DNA of 64,000 bases from Comamonadaceae bacterium. GTDB lineage: Bacteria; Pseudomonadota; Gammaproteobacteria; Burkholderiales; Rhodocyclaceae. Location: contig JANLJE010000024.1 of the NCBI GenBank assembly GCA_029255645.1, forward strand, positions 1-64,000, given 5' to 3'. Below the pieces are notes generated by a model. The model had not been told where the DNA came from. It saw nothing but the letters and a program-made list of their open reading frames with translations, and made no database searches. Positions 9,889-21,900 of the stretch are shown here, piece after piece. Each line of letters begins with the position of its first letter. Within the stretch, counting starts at the first letter, position 1. The translations under genes were made by a program, and so were the position numbers.

Positions 9889-10012
9889 CGCCGCCCTCAG
9901 CCGCAGCGAGCAGGCCGATAGAAAATCACGCCGGAAAATTTTTTACCCGGCGCCATAAAAGTACGCGGATGGCGGCCATGCCACCTTTTGCCGGTGGCCG
10001 GCCCGGACAGGA

Positions 10013-13000
10013 CTAAAACCTCAAGCGCGAATAGCCGATCCCGCCGCCCTTTTCCACTCGTATCTGCGCCGGAATGCGTTCCTTCATGCCTTCGACGTGG
10101 CTGATGACGCCGATCATCTTGCCGCTGGCGTTGAGCGTATCCAGGGCATCGAGGGCGATTTCCAGGGTATCGGCATCCAGGGTGCCGAAACCTTCGTCAA
10201 GGAACAGCGAGTCGATCGAGGTCTTGTGGCTGACCAGATCGGAGAGCGCCAGGGCCAGGGCCAGGCTGACCAGGAAGCTTTCGCCGCCGGAAAGGGTGCG
10301 GGTGTCGCGGGCGACTTCGCCCTGCCAGCTATCGACGATGTCCAGCTCCAGTTCGCCGCTCGTCTTGCGGCGCAGCAGGTAGCGGCCGTGCAGGCGGGCG
10401 AGGTGGCCGTTGGCGAGGTGCAGCAGGTGGTCGAGGGTCAGGCCCTGGGCGAATTTGCGGAACTTGTCGCCCTTGGCCGAACCGATCAGGCTGTCCAGGC
10501 GTTGCCAGATGTCGCTCTCGGTGGTTTGCGCGTCGATCTGGGCGAACAGCGCCTGCCGGCTTTGGCGCGCCTGGTCGTCGCGGGTGAGCAAGGCGCGCTG
10601 GGCGCCGAGTTGTTCGCTGAGCTGGCGGCGCCGGGTTTCGAGTTGGGCGAGGCAGGTGTCGAGTTCGGGCAGCAGCGGGATCGGCGTTGCGACCGAGTCG
10701 CGCGGCGGAGGCGTGCTTTGCAGGCACCGCATCTTGTCGGCGGCGGCCTTGAGGACGGCGGCGGCCTGCTGCCTGGCGAGTTGCCGGGCTTCCTTGAGTT
10801 GCAGCAGGCGCTGGCGTTCTTCGGCCGGCAGCAGCGCGGCACGGTAGGCGGCAAGATCGGTAAAGGGGCTGGCGGCGAGGGCGGTCTGCCAGGCGGTCGC
10901 GGCCTCGGCAAGGGCGCGTTGTTGTTGGGCGAGATTGGTTTCGAGCTGGGTCTGGCGGCCCTGCTGGGCGGCGAGTTGCCGGGTCAGGTCGGCAATGCGC
11001 TCGGCGCAGCGGGCAAGGGCGGCGGCCGGGTCGTCGGTGGCCGGCAGGTCCATGGCCGACGGCGTTTCCGGGAAAGCTTTCCGGCGCTCCGCCCACTGTA
11101 ACGCCTGGAGTTGTGCGGCGTCACAGCGCCCCTGCTGCTGGATGAGGAGAGCGGCCAGTGCCTGCCGGCGTTGCTGCGTTTGCTGCCAATGCTGCCACTC
11201 ACGCTCGCGTTCCTTGAGCCAGGTGGCGGGATCGGTGGGGATTTCGTTCAGGGTTTCAAGCAGCCGGGCATCGAGTTCGGCCTGCTCCTGGACGATGGCT
11301 TGCAGGGTCCTGGCGGATTCGGCCTGGCGGACCTGGCCGGTTTGCAGCTTCTGTTGCAACAGCTGTTGCTGGTTACTGGCATTGAGCAGCGCCTGGGCGG
11401 CCTCGGCGGCGGTCTTGCGGGCGGCGTTGAGCGCTTGTTCGCCCTGCTCGGCGGCCTGCATCCGCGCCGCGAGCCGGGTTTGCGCCTGTTCGGCGGCGGC
11501 CCGGGCGGTGGCGAGGGCCTTGGCGTCCTGCCAGGCCTCGGCAGCCAGCGGCGGGCGATCGGGCCATGCGGCGAGGCTGGCCTGCCATTCATCCTGCAGG
11601 CGGGCGCTTTCCTGGCTTGTCCTGGCCTGCTGCTCCAGCCCGCTTTTTTGCGTGGCTTGCGCGGCGGCTTGTTCGGCGCGCAATTGCTGGCCCTTCTGGG
11701 TCAGCCTTTCGAGGGCCGCCTGTTTTTCCTTGAGCGCGGTTGCGGTGGCGGAAACGTCGAGGGCGGCATAGGCGGCGATGGCCGGGTGGTCGTGCGCGCC
11801 GCACAGCGGGCAGGCTTCGCCCGGCTGCAGTTGCCGGCGATGCGCTTCCAGGCTCTGGATGCGGTGTTCCTGTTCGAGCAGTTTCTGCTTGTCGGCGACC
11901 TGGGCGGCGAGTTCCTTGTGCTGCTCGCGCAGGACGATCAGGCCTTGTTCCTGGGCCGCGATCTTGTCCTGAAACTGCTGCAGTTGCGCGGCCTGGGCCG
12001 TTTGCAGTGCAGCCAGTTCGCGGCGGCGCTGGGCGAGCGCTTCGAGTTGTTGCCAGCGGTTGAGGCCGGCCTGTTCGCGCTGCCAGTGCTGACGCAGTTC
12101 GGCCAGGGTCTGGCCGGCCAGGCGCTGATTCTGCTCGCTCTGGCTTTTTGCCAACTCGGCGTCGGCGGCGGCTCTGGCTTTGGCGGCGGTGTCGACCGCA
12201 AGAGTTTGCGCGGCGAGCTGGCGGGCGGTTCCGGCTTGTTCCTGTTCGAGCTTCTGCTGCGCCTGGTGCTGGGCGGCAAGCCCGCACGCGAGTTTTGCCC
12301 GTTGTTCGAACTGCTGGCGCCAGACGCCGAGGCGTTCGCCGAGTTGGGCGTATTGCGGCTGGGCGGCGCAGAACTCGTCGAGTTGCTGCGCTTCGCGCTG
12401 ACTTTGCTGCAGGGCTTGCAGCGCCTGCTCGGCGACCTGGGCGCTGTAGTGTCCGGCGGCGAGGTGTTGATCGTGCTGTTCGGTTTGCAGTTTTTCGCGC
12501 GCGGCGTGCAAGGCCTTGAGTTCGGTTTCGCTGTGCTGGCAGGCGGCGCCGGCTTGTTGCCATTGCAGATGCAGCGGCTTCAGGGCTTCGGCCGGGTCGC
12601 TGGCGGCGAGCCTGGCCAGCTCCGGCGCGGCGGCGGCGAGGGCGGCATCGGCTTCCTGCTGCCGGGCTTCGGCGGATTTGATTTCCTGTTCGCCCTGGGC
12701 CAGATCGAGGCGCCACTGGCGTTGACTTTGGGTCTGCTGGTATTGGCGCTGGAGGTCGGCCTGTTGCGCATCGAGGCGGGCGGCTTCGCTCTGCATGGCG
12801 GCACGCTGCTCGTCGGAGAGCAGTTCCATGCCGTCGGCGCGGGCCTTGAGCTGCTCGAGCCGGCTCCTGGCGGCGCGCGCCTGCTCGAAAACCTGGCGCG
12901 AAATTTCGCCATAGATTTCGGTGCCGGTCAGTTCCTCCAGCAGTTCGGCGCGTTCGTTGGGTGTCGCGTTGAGGAAGGCGGCGAAACCGCCCTGGGCGAG

Positions 13001-13465
13001 CAGCATCGACTTGGTGAAGCGTGGAAAGTCGAGGCCGGTGATCTCGGCGATGCGCTTCAATTTGTCGCCGGTTTGGGTGCTGAGGATGGTGCCGTCGCCA
13101 TTTGCATCGAGCGCCGCCAGTTCCACCTTGGGCGCCTGCAATGCGCCGTCCACCTTGTCGCGGGCGCGGCGCTGGCTCCAGAAGGCGCGGTAGACGGCGC
13201 CCTGCACTTCAAACTCGACTTCCGCCAGGCAGTCGGCGGTGTGCCGCGTCATGATGTCGTTGTCGGAGGCCGAGATGGTCTTCAGGCGCGGCGTCTGGTG
13301 GTAAAGCGCGAGGCAGATGGCATCGAGCAGCGTCGATTTGCCGGCGCCGGTCGGGCCGGTGATGGCAAACAGGCTGCTGTCGCTAAAGGGCGGCCGGGTG
13401 AAGTCGATGCGCCATTCACCCTTGAGCGAATTGAGGTTCTTCAGGCGCAGGCGGAGGATCTTCAT
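10013..13465 (-). CDS. sbcC: Exonuclease subunit SbcC
   Basis: N-terminal [15 protein letters not shown]...[20 protein letters not shown], long coiled coil with CPLCG zinc hook, C-terminal [19 protein letters not shown]...[11 protein letters not shown]. Confidence 0.95.
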   Translation of the reverse strand: MKILRLRLKNLNSLKGEWRIDFTRPPFSDSSLFAITGPTGAGKSTLLDAICLALYHQTPRLKTISASDNDIMTRHTADCLAEVEFEVQGAVYRAFWSQRRARDKVDGALQAPKVELAALDANGDGTILSTQTGDKLKRIAEITGLDFPRFTKSMLLAQGGFAAFLNATPNERAELLEELTGTEIYGEISRQVFEQARAARSRLEQLKARADGMELLSDEQRAAMQSEAARLDAQQADLQRQYQQTQSQRQWRLDLAQGEQEIKSAEARQQEADAALAAAAPELARLAASDPAEALKPLHLQWQQAGAACQHSETELKALHAAREKLQTEQHDQHLAAGHYSAQVAEQALQALQQSQREAQQLDEFCAAQPQYAQLGERLGVWRQQFEQRAKLACGLAAQHQAQQKLEQEQAGTARQLAAQTLAVDTAAKARAAADAELAKSQSEQNQRLAGQTLAELRQHWQREQAGLNRWQQLEALAQRRRELAALQTAQAAQLQQFQDKIAAQEQGLIVLREQHKELAAQVADKQKLLEQEHRIQSLEAHRRQLQPGEACPLCGAHDHPAIAAYAALDVSATATALKEKQAALERLTQKGQQLRAEQAAAQATQKSGLEQQARTSQESARLQDEWQASLAAWPDRPPLAAEAWQDAKALATARAAAEQAQTRLAARMQAAEQGEQALNAARKTAAEAAQALLNASNQQQLLQQKLQTGQVRQAESARTLQAIVQEQAELDARLLETLNEIPTDPATWLKEREREWQHWQQTQQRRQALAALLIQQQGRCDAAQLQALQWAERRKAFPETPSAMDLPATDDPAAALARCAERIADLTRQLAAQQGRQTQLETNLAQQQRALAEAATAWQTALAASPFTDLAAYRAALLPAEERQRLLQLKEARQLARQQAAAVLKAAADKMRCLQSTPPPRDSVATPIPLLPELDTCLAQLETRRRQLSEQLGAQRALLTRDDQARQSRQALFAQIDAQTTESDIWQRLDSLIGSAKGDKFRKFAQGLTLDHLLHLANGHLARLHGRYLLRRKTSGELELDIVDSWQGEVARDTRTLSGGESFLVSLALALALSDLVSHKTSIDSLFLDEGFGTLDADTLEIALDALDTLNASGKMIGVISHVEGMKERIPAQIRVEKGGGIGYSRLRF

Positions 13466-14706
13466 GCTGCCTCGCCCTCTAGGCCGGCAACGATGGCGCG
13501 GTAGCGTTCGTTCAGGGCCTGTTGCACGTCGTTGCTCAAATCCTCCTGCTGCAGGCGGCGGGCAAAGACCTCGAACGGGCTGAGTTCATCCAGCGTTTCG
13601 CTGGCTTCGGCGTCCAGACGGGCGGCGGCAGTGCCGCGCTGGCGGCGGATGCGCAGCACTTCGACCGGCCAGCCTTGGGTCAAGGCTTCGATGCGGGCCG
13701 GCAGGTCGGCCAGGTAGTCGTCTTCGGCAACGGTGATTTCCAGCCAGGCCGGACGCCCGGCGCTACCCTGGGCGGCGGCGGCGCCGATCTGGGCCGGCAG
13801 GCTGGCGAGGTTGCCGCTGATGGCGACCATGCCCTGAAAGCGGGGCACGGGCAGTGGAGTGACGGCCTGCAGACCCTCGGGGCTCAGGTCTACGAGCAGC
13901 ATGGCCTTGGGCTGCCGGGCTTCATCAAACGACAGCGGCAAGGGTGAGCCGCAGTAGCGGATGTGCTCCTGGCCGCCCACTTTCTGGGGCCGGTGGATGT
14001 GGCCCAGCGCGATGTAGTCGGCGCCGGGGAAGGCGTTGGTGGGGAAGGCTTCGAGGGCACCGACGTAGATTTCGCGCACCGATTCGCTGCGGCTGGCGCC
14101 CACCGTGGTCAGGTGGCCGGTGGCGATGATGGGCAAGGGGCGGCCGGAATTCGGGCCCGGGGCAGCGGCGAGGGCTTGCCGGCGTTCGCTGGCGGCGGCA
14201 AAAACGGCGCCGTAATGTTCCTGGATCGCCTGCTGCAACGACTGCTGTTTCTCTTCGGCACTCTGTCCGGCCTGGCTCTGCAGCACCTCGCGTGGGCGGA
14301 CGAAGGGAATGGCGCAGACCAGGCAGCCGGGCTCGCCGTTGCGTTGCGACAGCATGATGACCTGCGTCGCCGGGTCGGCGTGGGGGGCGGCAACCACCGT
14401 GGTGCCCAGGCGTGCCAGCAGTTCGCGGCTTTCGCCCAGGGTGGCCGGCGAATCGTGGTTGCCGCCGAGCAGCAGCAGCGCGACGCCGGCTTCGTGCAGG
14501 CGCACCACGAGCTGGCTGTAAAGCTCGCGGGCATAGCTGGGCGGCGTGCCGGTATCGAAGATGTCGCCGGCGATCAGCACCGCGTCCACCTGATGTTGAT
14601 CCACCTGTTCGAGCAGCCAGGCGATCAGGTCCTGATGTTCGGCCTGGCGGCTCTTGCCCATGAAATGCTGGCCGAGGTGCCAGTCCGAAGTGTGCAGTAT
14701 CCGCAT
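13462..14706 (-). CDS. sbcD: Exonuclease subunit SbcD
   Basis: [20 protein letters not shown]...[12 protein letters not shown]...[12 protein letters not shown] metallophosphoesterase motifs; overlaps sbcC. Confidence 0.95.
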   Translation of the reverse strand: MRILHTSDWHLGQHFMGKSRQAEHQDLIAWLLEQVDQHQVDAVLIAGDIFDTGTPPSYARELYSQLVVRLHEAGVALLLLGGNHDSPATLGESRELLARLGTTVVAAPHADPATQVIMLSQRNGEPGCLVCAIPFVRPREVLQSQAGQSAEEKQQSLQQAIQEHYGAVFAAASERRQALAAAPGPNSGRPLPIIATGHLTTVGASRSESVREIYVGALEAFPTNAFPGADYIALGHIHRPQKVGGQEHIRYCGSPLPLSFDEARQPKAMLLVDLSPEGLQAVTPLPVPRFQGMVAISGNLASLPAQIGAAAAQGSAGRPAWLEITVAEDDYLADLPARIEALTQGWPVEVLRIRRQRGTAAARLDAEASETLDELSPFEVFARRLQQEDLSNDVQQALNERYRAIVAGLEGEAA

Positions 14707-14843
14707 GCGGTTTCCGGTGAATCCGAGAGGTCATGCCGCGGCGGGAAGGCCGGGGCGAAGCATGGAACTCTACCGGAAACACGAATCGCGATATAGCGGG
14801 CAGGATCGACCCTGGCCGCGGGACACCGGCATGGCGCCCTTTT

Positions 14844-15233
14844 TCAGCGCGGCATGTCCTGGGACAGGCAGTAGAAACTGCGCGCCTGCTCGCAAGTTTC
14901 TTCGGCCCGCACCTCGCGCCACACCAGCCAGCGCTCGTCGCGCAGGCGCCAGGCGGCCAGTTCCTCACCATAGGCCAGCACCGTGTAGAACTCCTCGCCG
15001 TCGTCGGAGCGGGGCTCGGCGAGGCTGAAACGGTGGGCGGTGTAGCAGGGTTTCCCGTCCGCGTCGTAGCCCACCACCCGGTGGGCCGCCAGTTCGTAAT
15101 CCTGATAACGGCGCAGGTCCAGGGGCGCCACCACCAGTTCGCGCCAGTCCTGGGGCAGGTGTTCCTGCCAGGAGCGGTCTTCCCGCTCCGGGCGCGGCGG
15201 GGCAGTGGTGCAGGCGTAAAGGCGAGGCGGCAT
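14844..15233 (-). CDS. Hypothetical protein
   Basis: ORF from MPPRLYACTT..., no family recognised. Confidence 0.5.
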   Translation of the reverse strand: MPPRLYACTTAPPRPEREDRSWQEHLPQDWRELVVAPLDLRRYQDYELAAHRVVGYDADGKPCYTAHRFSLAEPRSDDGEEFYTVLAYGEELAAWRLRDERWLVWREVRAEETCEQARSFYCLSQDMPR

Positions 15234-15395
15234 GAAAAACTCCTCAGTAACGTGAAAGCAGGTCCCGCAACTTGCAGCGGCGGGGGGTGATATCGAAACG
15301 GGGCATGATGAGGGCTTTGTGACAAAAAAACGGTTTGTCGATGCGATTCGCTCCACCTAAGCGAGTTCTGTGCCCTGCCTCATGAGGCTTCGTCG

Positions 15396-16463
15396 TCATG
15401 CCAGCAAGGCGACCGATTTCACCTGGGCAATCACGGCCAGCCCCGGCCCGATTCCCAGGGCAGCCCGGGAGCGCTCGGTGATGCGCGCCAGGAGCCGCAG
15501 CCCTGCGGCCAGTTCGAGTTGCACCAGCACATGGCCGGGCGTATCGGTGGCCGCCACGGCCGCAACCCGGGCCGGCAGGATGTTGAGGATGGAACTTTGC
15601 AGCGGGGGAGTGAGCGCCAGGCTCACATCCCGGGCATGAATGCGGCAGCGCAGGATCTTGCCGGGCGGCGCCTCCACCCTCGACACCAAAAGCTCGCCGC
15701 CGGGAATGGCAAGGCGGCTCAGGCCGTCCGCCTCCTGGCCCACGAGCCGGGCTTCGAGCACCACCCCGGGGTCATCGGCAAAGGTCGGCGGCAGGTCGGC
15801 GCGGGACAGGGTTTCCTGCAAGGGGCCGCTCGCCACCACCTTGCCGTCGTCCATCAGCACCAGATGGTCGGCCAGACGAGCCACCTCGTCGGGGGCGTGA
15901 CTGACGTAGAGCACGGGAATGTCCAGTTCGTCGTGCAGCCTTTCGAGATAGGGCAGGATCTCCCCCTTGCGCTTCAAGTCGAGAGCCGCCAGAGGCTCGT
16001 CCATCAAGAGTAGCCGGGGCCGGGTGAGGAGCGCCCGGGCAATCGCCACCCGCTGCCGTTCGCCGCCGGAGAGATGCCCCGGCCCCCGCTCCAGGAGGGG
16101 GTGGATGCCGAGCAGATCGATACAGGCCTGAAAGCCCTCGCCGCCCCTGTTGCCGGCCCGCTTCATGCCGTATTCGAGGTTCTTGCGAACCGAAAGATGG
16201 GGAAACAGGCTGGCTTCCTGGAACACCAGCCCGAGGGGCCGCCGGTGGGTCGGCAAAAAGAGGCCCTGCGTCTCGTCCTGCCAGACCTGGCCGGCCACCA
16301 CCAGACGCCCCCCGGAGGCCCGGCTGAGGCCGGCAAAGCAGCGCAGCAGCGTGGTCTTGCCGGAACCGGAAGGGCCGAACAAGGCGGTGACCCCCTTTTC
16401 CGGCAGCTTGAGATCCACCTCCAGGGTGAAGCCGGGATGAGTAAGCCGGAACCGGGCCTCCAT
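15396..16463 (-). CDS. modC: Molybdate ABC transporter ATP-binding protein
   Basis: GPSGSGKTTLL, LSGGERQRVAIARAL, C-terminal TOBE/Mop region; next to modB. Confidence 0.92.
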   Translation of the reverse strand: MEARFRLTHPGFTLEVDLKLPEKGVTALFGPSGSGKTTLLRCFAGLSRASGGRLVVAGQVWQDETQGLFLPTHRRPLGLVFQEASLFPHLSVRKNLEYGMKRAGNRGGEGFQACIDLLGIHPLLERGPGHLSGGERQRVAIARALLTRPRLLLMDEPLAALDLKRKGEILPYLERLHDELDIPVLYVSHAPDEVARLADHLVLMDDGKVVASGPLQETLSRADLPPTFADDPGVVLEARLVGQEADGLSRLAIPGGELLVSRVEAPPGKILRCRIHARDVSLALTPPLQSSILNILPARVAAVAATDTPGHVLVQLELAAGLRLLARITERSRAALGIGPGLAVIAQVKSVALLA

Positions 16464-17137
16464 CACGGACTCCAGCCGCCCAGCCGACGCCGGCCATAGA
16501 GGGCCAGCAGCACCAGGAAACTGAAGGCGACCATGCCGCCCGCCAGCCCGTGGGCTTCGACATATTCCATGGCTTCCACATGGTCGTAGAGCTGCACCGA
16601 CACCACCTGGGTCTTCCCGGGGATGTTGCCGCCGATCATCAGCACCACGCCGAACTCCCCCACCGTGTGGGCAAAGCCGAGGATGGCGGCGCTCACGAAG
16701 CCGGGCCGGGCGAGGGGCAGGGCCACGGAAAAAAAGGCATCCCGGGGGCTGGCCCGAAGGCTCGCCGCCACCTCCATCGGGCGCTCCCCCATGGCCTCGA
16801 AGGCGTTCTGGATGGGCTGTACCACGAACGGCATGGAATAGCACACCGAGGCAATCACCAGCCCTGGAAAGGTAAAGGGCAGGATGCCCAGCCCCAGGGA
16901 CTGGGTGAGCTGCCCGACCGGACCATGAGGCCCCATCAGGATCAGCAGATAAAAGCCCAGCACCGTCGGCGGCAGCACCAGCGGCAGCGCCACCACCGCC
17001 CCCACCGGCCCCTTCCACCAGGAACGGGTGCGGGCCAGCCACCAGGCGATCGGCGTACCGAGCAGCAGCAGCAGCAGCGTCACCACGCTCGCCAGCTTCA
17101 AGGTAAGCCAGACGGCGGCGAGATTGCTTGCGTCCAT
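16463..17137 (-). CDS. modB: Molybdate ABC transporter permease
   Basis: [27 protein letters not shown]...[25 protein letters not shown]. Confidence 0.92.
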   Translation of the reverse strand: MDASNLAAVWLTLKLASVVTLLLLLLGTPIAWWLARTRSWWKGPVGAVVALPLVLPPTVLGFYLLILMGPHGPVGQLTQSLGLGILPFTFPGLVIASVCYSMPFVVQPIQNAFEAMGERPMEVAASLRASPRDAFFSVALPLARPGFVSAAILGFAHTVGEFGVVLMIGGNIPGKTQVVSVQLYDHVEAMEYVEAHGLAGGMVAFSFLVLLALYGRRRLGGWSP

Positions 17138-17152
17138 GGCTCCCCCGGGAAT

Positions 17153-17932
<780 letters not shown>

Positions 17933-18751
17933 TCAGTTCTGGATGCAAAGAATGACGGCGGAAGCCTTGAACACGGCGCCAGCCTCTTCCCCCACGGCCA
18001 GGCCCAGGCGGGCGATGCTGTCGTGGGTGACCACGGCGCAGACGCTCTTGCCCCCGGGCAGGGCCAGGGTGACTTCGGAATTGACCGGCCCCTCGTGGAT
18101 GCGGGTCACTTCTCCCCACAGCTGGTTGCGGGCCGTGGTGCGCACCTCCCGGTCGGTGAGCAGCAGCACCGAGGAGGATTTCACCAGGGCATACATTTCC
18201 ATGCCCATCGCCAGTTCCAGGGTTTCGGCGGATTCCCGGGTGATGACCGCCACCAGCTCGTTGGTGTCGTCCAGCTTCAGGCGCACCTCGTAATCCACCT
18301 CCCCGGTCTTGAGGCCGACGATGACCCCGGCGAACTGGTTGCGGGCACTGGTTTTCATGGACATGCGCTTGAGCAGCTGGCGGAACTGGGCAAAGCTGCT
18401 CGCCTCCCCGTCATTCATGCTGGCGGTCAGCCGTTCCAGGGCCGCCTGATATTCCGCCTCCAGGGCCCGGTACAGATTCACCACCTGCTGCCCGTAAGCG
18501 GTGAGCAAGGTGCCGCCGCCGTGCTTGCCGCCCGCGGAACGGATCACCAGCGCTTCATCGGCCAGGTTGTTCATGGCATCCACCGCGTCCCAGGCCGCCT
18601 TGTAGGACAGCGGCACCGCCTTGGCGGCCTGGGAAATGGAGCCATGGCGGGCAATGGCCTCCAGCAGGCGGATGCGGGTGTCGCCCAGGAAAGTGCCGAA
18701 TTCGGTTTCCACTTCCAGACGCCCCTTGAAACGATGTGGGTTTTGTTCCAT
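17933..18751 (-). CDS. modE: Molybdate-responsive transcriptional regulator ModE
   Basis: wHTH RIRLLEAIARHGSISQAAKAVPLSYKAAWDAVDAMNN plus two TOBE/Mop domains (SARNQFAGVIVGLK, TARNQLWGEVTRIH). Confidence 0.93.
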   Translation of the reverse strand: MEQNPHRFKGRLEVETEFGTFLGDTRIRLLEAIARHGSISQAAKAVPLSYKAAWDAVDAMNNLADEALVIRSAGGKHGGGTLLTAYGQQVVNLYRALEAEYQAALERLTASMNDGEASSFAQFRQLLKRMSMKTSARNQFAGVIVGLKTGEVDYEVRLKLDDTNELVAVITRESAETLELAMGMEMYALVKSSSVLLLTDREVRTTARNQLWGEVTRIHEGPVNSEVTLALPGGKSVCAVVTHDSIARLGLAVGEEAGAVFKASAVILCIQN

Positions 18752-18908
18752 TTTGTCGTGATGTTGTCAGATATATAACGAACACTATAACGCAGGAATC
18801 CCGGCATCGAGCCGCCGGAAATGCCGGAAATTCCGCCAAAAATCCCTGCCCGCCATGGTTGCCATGACAAAACCATTCCTTCTAGAATGGCCCCGCAGCA
18901 AGCCGAAC

Positions 18909-18932
18909 CGCTATTCACGAACAGATATAGCG
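18909..18932. promoter_or_regulatory. Candidate ModE operator upstream of mop
   Basis: CGCTAT-N12-ATAGCG inverted repeat, resembling the CGNTATAT...ATATANCG architecture. Confidence 0.45.
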
Positions 18933-18990
18933 AAAACCGGGCCAGGTTCCTGCCCACCCCACTTCACTCACTTCATCGAGGATCGACATC

Positions 18991-19419
18991 ATGAACATCA
19001 GCGCCCGCAACAGCTTCCCCGGCACCATCACTGCCCTCACCGAAGGCCCCATCAACGCGGAAGTGGAGCTCCGCACCGCCGGCGGCGACAAGATCGTCGC
19101 CGTGGTCACCGAGGCCAGCGTCAAATCCCTGGGCCTGGCGGTCGGCAAGCCCGTCGTCGCCTACGTCAAGGCCCCCTGGGTGATGGTTCTGGCCGGCGAA
19201 GAAAACGTCCGTTTCTCGGCCCGCAACCATCTCGCCGGCACCGTGCAGGCGGTCAACAAGGGCGCGGTGAATTCCGACGTGGTGGTGCAACTGCCAGGCG
19301 GCAGCCCGGTACATGCGGTCATCACCAATGAGGCGGCGCTGGAACTGGGATTGAAGCCGGGCGCCCCGGCCTCGGTGCTGTTCAAGGCCAGCCACGTGAT
19401 TCTCGGCGTGCCGGCCTGA
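18991..19419 (+). CDS. Molbindin (two Mop domains)
   Basis: MNISARNSFPGTITALTEGPINAEVEL... and SARNHLAGTVQAVNKGAVNSDVVVQ. Confidence 0.9.
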   Translation: MNISARNSFPGTITALTEGPINAEVELRTAGGDKIVAVVTEASVKSLGLAVGKPVVAYVKAPWVMVLAGEENVRFSARNHLAGTVQAVNKGAVNSDVVVQLPGGSPVHAVITNEAALELGLKPGAPASVLFKASHVILGVPA

Positions 19420-19431
19420 TTGCCCCGGAGA

Positions 19432-19459
19432 AGGGCTTGTCGCCTTCCCGACAAGCCCT
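19432..19459 (+). terminator. 11-bp stem hairpin after mop that also contains a perfect NifA UAS
   Basis: AGGGCTTGTCG-CCTTCC-CGACAAGCCCT; TGT-N10-ACA at 19438-19453. Confidence 0.6.
19438..19453. promoter_or_regulatory. NifA upstream activating sequence of nifB
   Basis: TGTCGCCTTCCCGACA = TGT-N10-ACA. Confidence 0.7.
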
Positions 19460-19526
19460 CCCACAAGAAGGCGGCCCCTGCCCCGGCAAGAATTTCAAGC
19501 CATTGTTTATGAACAACTAAAAAATC

Positions 19527-19542
19527 TGGCACAGCGATTGCT
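19527..19542 (+). promoter_or_regulatory. Sigma54 -24/-12 promoter of nifB operon
   Basis: TGGCAC-AGCGA-TTGCT, exact consensus. Confidence 0.9.
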
Positions 19543-19577
19543 GTCAGCTCCTCGATGACTTTCAAGGAGCCTCAATC

Positions 19578-21116
19578 GTGGACCTGCCCGTGATCAGCAA
19601 TACAGCCCCCGCCTCCGGCGGGGGCTGCTCCTCCAGCGGCTGCGGCACTGCCCCGGACGCCCTTTCCCACCTGCCGGACCATATCCGCGCCAAGGTCCAG
19701 GACCACCCCTGCTATTCGGAAGAAGCGCACCACTACTTTGCCCGCATGCATGTGGCGGTAGCCCCGGCCTGCAACATCCAGTGCAACTACTGCAACCGCA
19801 AATACGACTGCGCCAATGAATCCCGGCCCGGCGTGGTTTCCGAGTTGCTGCACCCGGACCAGGCCATCAAGAAAGTGCTGGCCGTGGCCGCCACCATTCC
19901 CCAGATGACGGTGCTCGGCATCGCCGGCCCCGGAGACCCGCTGGCCAACCCGGAGCGCACCTTTGAAACCTTCCGCCAACTCTCCGAGAAGGCGCCGGAC
20001 ATCAAGCTGTGCGTCTCCACCAACGGGCTCAACCTGCCCAAGTATGTGGACGAGATTGCCAAGCACAACATCGACCACGTCACCATCACCATCAACTGCC
20101 TCGATCCCGAGGTCGGCGCCAAAATCTACCCGTGGATCTACTGGGAGAACAAGCGCATCCGCGGCGTCGAGGCGGCAGCGATCCTGATCGCGCAGCAGCA
20201 GCGGGGCCTGGAAATGCTGGTCGAACGCGGCATCCTGGTCAAGGTGAACTCCGTGATGATCCCCGGAGTCAATGATGAGCACCTGAAGGAAGTCTCCAGG
20301 GCCGTCAAAGCCAAGGGCGCCTTCCTGCACAACGTCATGCCCCTGATTGCCGAAGCCGAACACGGCACCTACTACGGCATCATGGCGCAGCGCAGCCCCA
20401 GCACCGAAGAACTGCAGGCCATCCAGGACGAATGCGCCGGCGACATGGCCATGATGCGCCACTGCCGCCAGTGCCGCGCCGACGCCGTGGGCCTCCTGGG
20501 CGAGGACCGGGGCGCGGAATTTACCCTCGACAAGCTCGACGCCATGGAAATCGACTACGACTCCGCCATGGCCCGCAGGAAGGAAGTGCACGACGCCATC
20601 ATCGACCAGCTGGAAGCCAGGCGGGCCCTTCCTGCCGCACCCGCCGCACCCGCCACGGCCCTCGACTCATCCGCCCCCCTGCCCGCCCCCCTCCCAGAAG
20701 ACAGCCGCCCGGTGCTGATGGCCGTGGCCACCGCCGGCCAGGGGCTGATCAACCAGCATTTCGGTCATGCCCGGGAATTCCTGGTGTATGAAGCCTCCCC
20801 CGCCGGGGTGCGCTTCATCAGCCACCGCAAGACCGAGCTCTACTGCGTCGGTGGCGACACCTGCGGCGACGAGGGCCAGGACGGCGTTTCTGCCGACTCC
20901 ATCCTGGACCGCACCATCGCCGCCCTGGCCGGCTGCGAGGTAGTGCTGTGCTCGAAGATCGGCTTTGAACCCTGGGGCCTGCTGGAGCAGGCCGGCATCC
21001 AGCCCAACGGGGAACACGCCATGGAAGCCATCGAGACCGCCGTGATGGCCGTGTATCGGGAACTGGCCGAAGCCGGCAAGCTGGCCACCCCCGCCCCTGA
21101 CCAGAAACGTGCCTGA
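19578..21116 (+). CDS. nifB: FeMo-cofactor biosynthesis protein NifB with C-terminal NifX-like domain
   Basis: Radical SAM ACNIQCNYCNRKYDCANESRPGVVSE; C-terminal VAVATAGQGLINQHFGHAREFLVYE. Confidence 0.95.
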   Translation: MDLPVISNTAPASGGGCSSSGCGTAPDALSHLPDHIRAKVQDHPCYSEEAHHYFARMHVAVAPACNIQCNYCNRKYDCANESRPGVVSELLHPDQAIKKVLAVAATIPQMTVLGIAGPGDPLANPERTFETFRQLSEKAPDIKLCVSTNGLNLPKYVDEIAKHNIDHVTITINCLDPEVGAKIYPWIYWENKRIRGVEAAAILIAQQQRGLEMLVERGILVKVNSVMIPGVNDEHLKEVSRAVKAKGAFLHNVMPLIAEAEHGTYYGIMAQRSPSTEELQAIQDECAGDMAMMRHCRQCRADAVGLLGEDRGAEFTLDKLDAMEIDYDSAMARRKEVHDAIIDQLEARRALPAAPAAPATALDSSAPLPAPLPEDSRPVLMAVATAGQGLINQHFGHAREFLVYEASPAGVRFISHRKTELYCVGGDTCGDEGQDGVSADSILDRTIAALAGCEVVLCSKIGFEPWGLLEQAGIQPNGEHAMEAIETAVMAVYRELAEAGKLATPAPDQKRA

Positions 21117-21127
21117 AGGAGAAGAAC

Positions 21128-21421
21128 ATGGCGCTTTCCATCACTGAAGCCTGCGTGAACTGCTGGGCCTGCGTCGATGTGTGTCCCAACACCGCCATCC
21201 ACGAATCCGACCCGGTGTTTGCCATCGACAGCGACAAGTGCACCGAGTGCCTGGCGGAATTCCCCGAGGCCCAGTGCGCCGCCATCTGCCCCATCGAATG
21301 CGCCATCGTCGATGAACTGGGCACCCCCTTGAACCCCCTGGGCAGCCTGACCGGGATACCCGTGGAAAAACTCCAGGAACTCCTCGCGGTGGCTACCCGG
21401 GGCCAACCTGCCTCGACCTGA
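21128..21421 (+). CDS. fdxN: 4Fe-4S ferredoxin, FdxN-like
   Basis: CVNCWACVDVCPNTAI...CTECLAEFPEAQCAAICPIECA, directly after nifB. Confidence 0.8.
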   Translation: MALSITEACVNCWACVDVCPNTAIHESDPVFAIDSDKCTECLAEFPEAQCAAICPIECAIVDELGTPLNPLGSLTGIPVEKLQELLAVATRGQPAST

Positions 21422-21438
21422 AGAAAGCCTGCAAACCC

Positions 21439-21900
21439 ATGGCCCACATCACCTTTTATGAAAAACCCGGCTGCGGCGGCAACGCCAGGCAGAAGGCCCT
21501 GCTGCTCCAGGCCGGCCACACCCTGGATGTCAAAAACCTGCTGGCAGAAGCATGGACCCGGGAGGGCCTGCTGGCCTTTCTGGCCCCCCTGCCCGTGCCC
21601 CACTGGTTCAACCGCGCCGCGCCCATGGTCAAGGAAGGCACCGTGGACCCGGACACCATCGACGCCGACAGCGCCCTCGCCCTGATGCTCGACCACCCCT
21701 TGCTGGTACGCCGCCCCCTGATGGCATCCGGGGGCGAACACCGGGTGGGTTTCGTGCTGGAAGAAGTGGACGCCTGGGTGGGCCTCGCCGGCCAACAGGC
21801 CAGCGCCGAGGAACTGGGTTGTCAGGGCGAGCAGCACCGGTGCAACGGCCACCACCATGAAGACGGGGATCATGAACACCAGCCCGGCACCTGCCGCTAG
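21439..21900 (+). CDS. ArsC-like nitrogenase-associated protein (NifO type)
   Basis: MAHITFYEKPGCGGNARQKALLLQAGHTLDVKNLL...VPHWFNRAAPMVKEG. Confidence 0.7.
   Translation: MAHITFYEKPGCGGNARQKALLLQAGHTLDVKNLLAEAWTREGLLAFLAPLPVPHWFNRAAPMVKEGTVDPDTIDADSALALMLDHPLLVRRPLMASGGEHRVGFVLEEVDAWVGLAGQQASAEELGCQGEQHRCNGHHHEDGDHEHQPGTCR

Noticed and set aside
11111-13504. 797-aa ORF antisense to sbcC
   Set aside because: Low-complexity Gly/Leu/Ala/Gln translation; sbcC on the minus strand has all expected motifs.
19503-19516. TTGTT-TATG-AACAA as an FNR/Anr-type box before nifB
   Set aside because: Deviates from TTGAT-N4-ATCAA at key positions and sits too close to the sigma54 promoter to be confident; not called as a feature.
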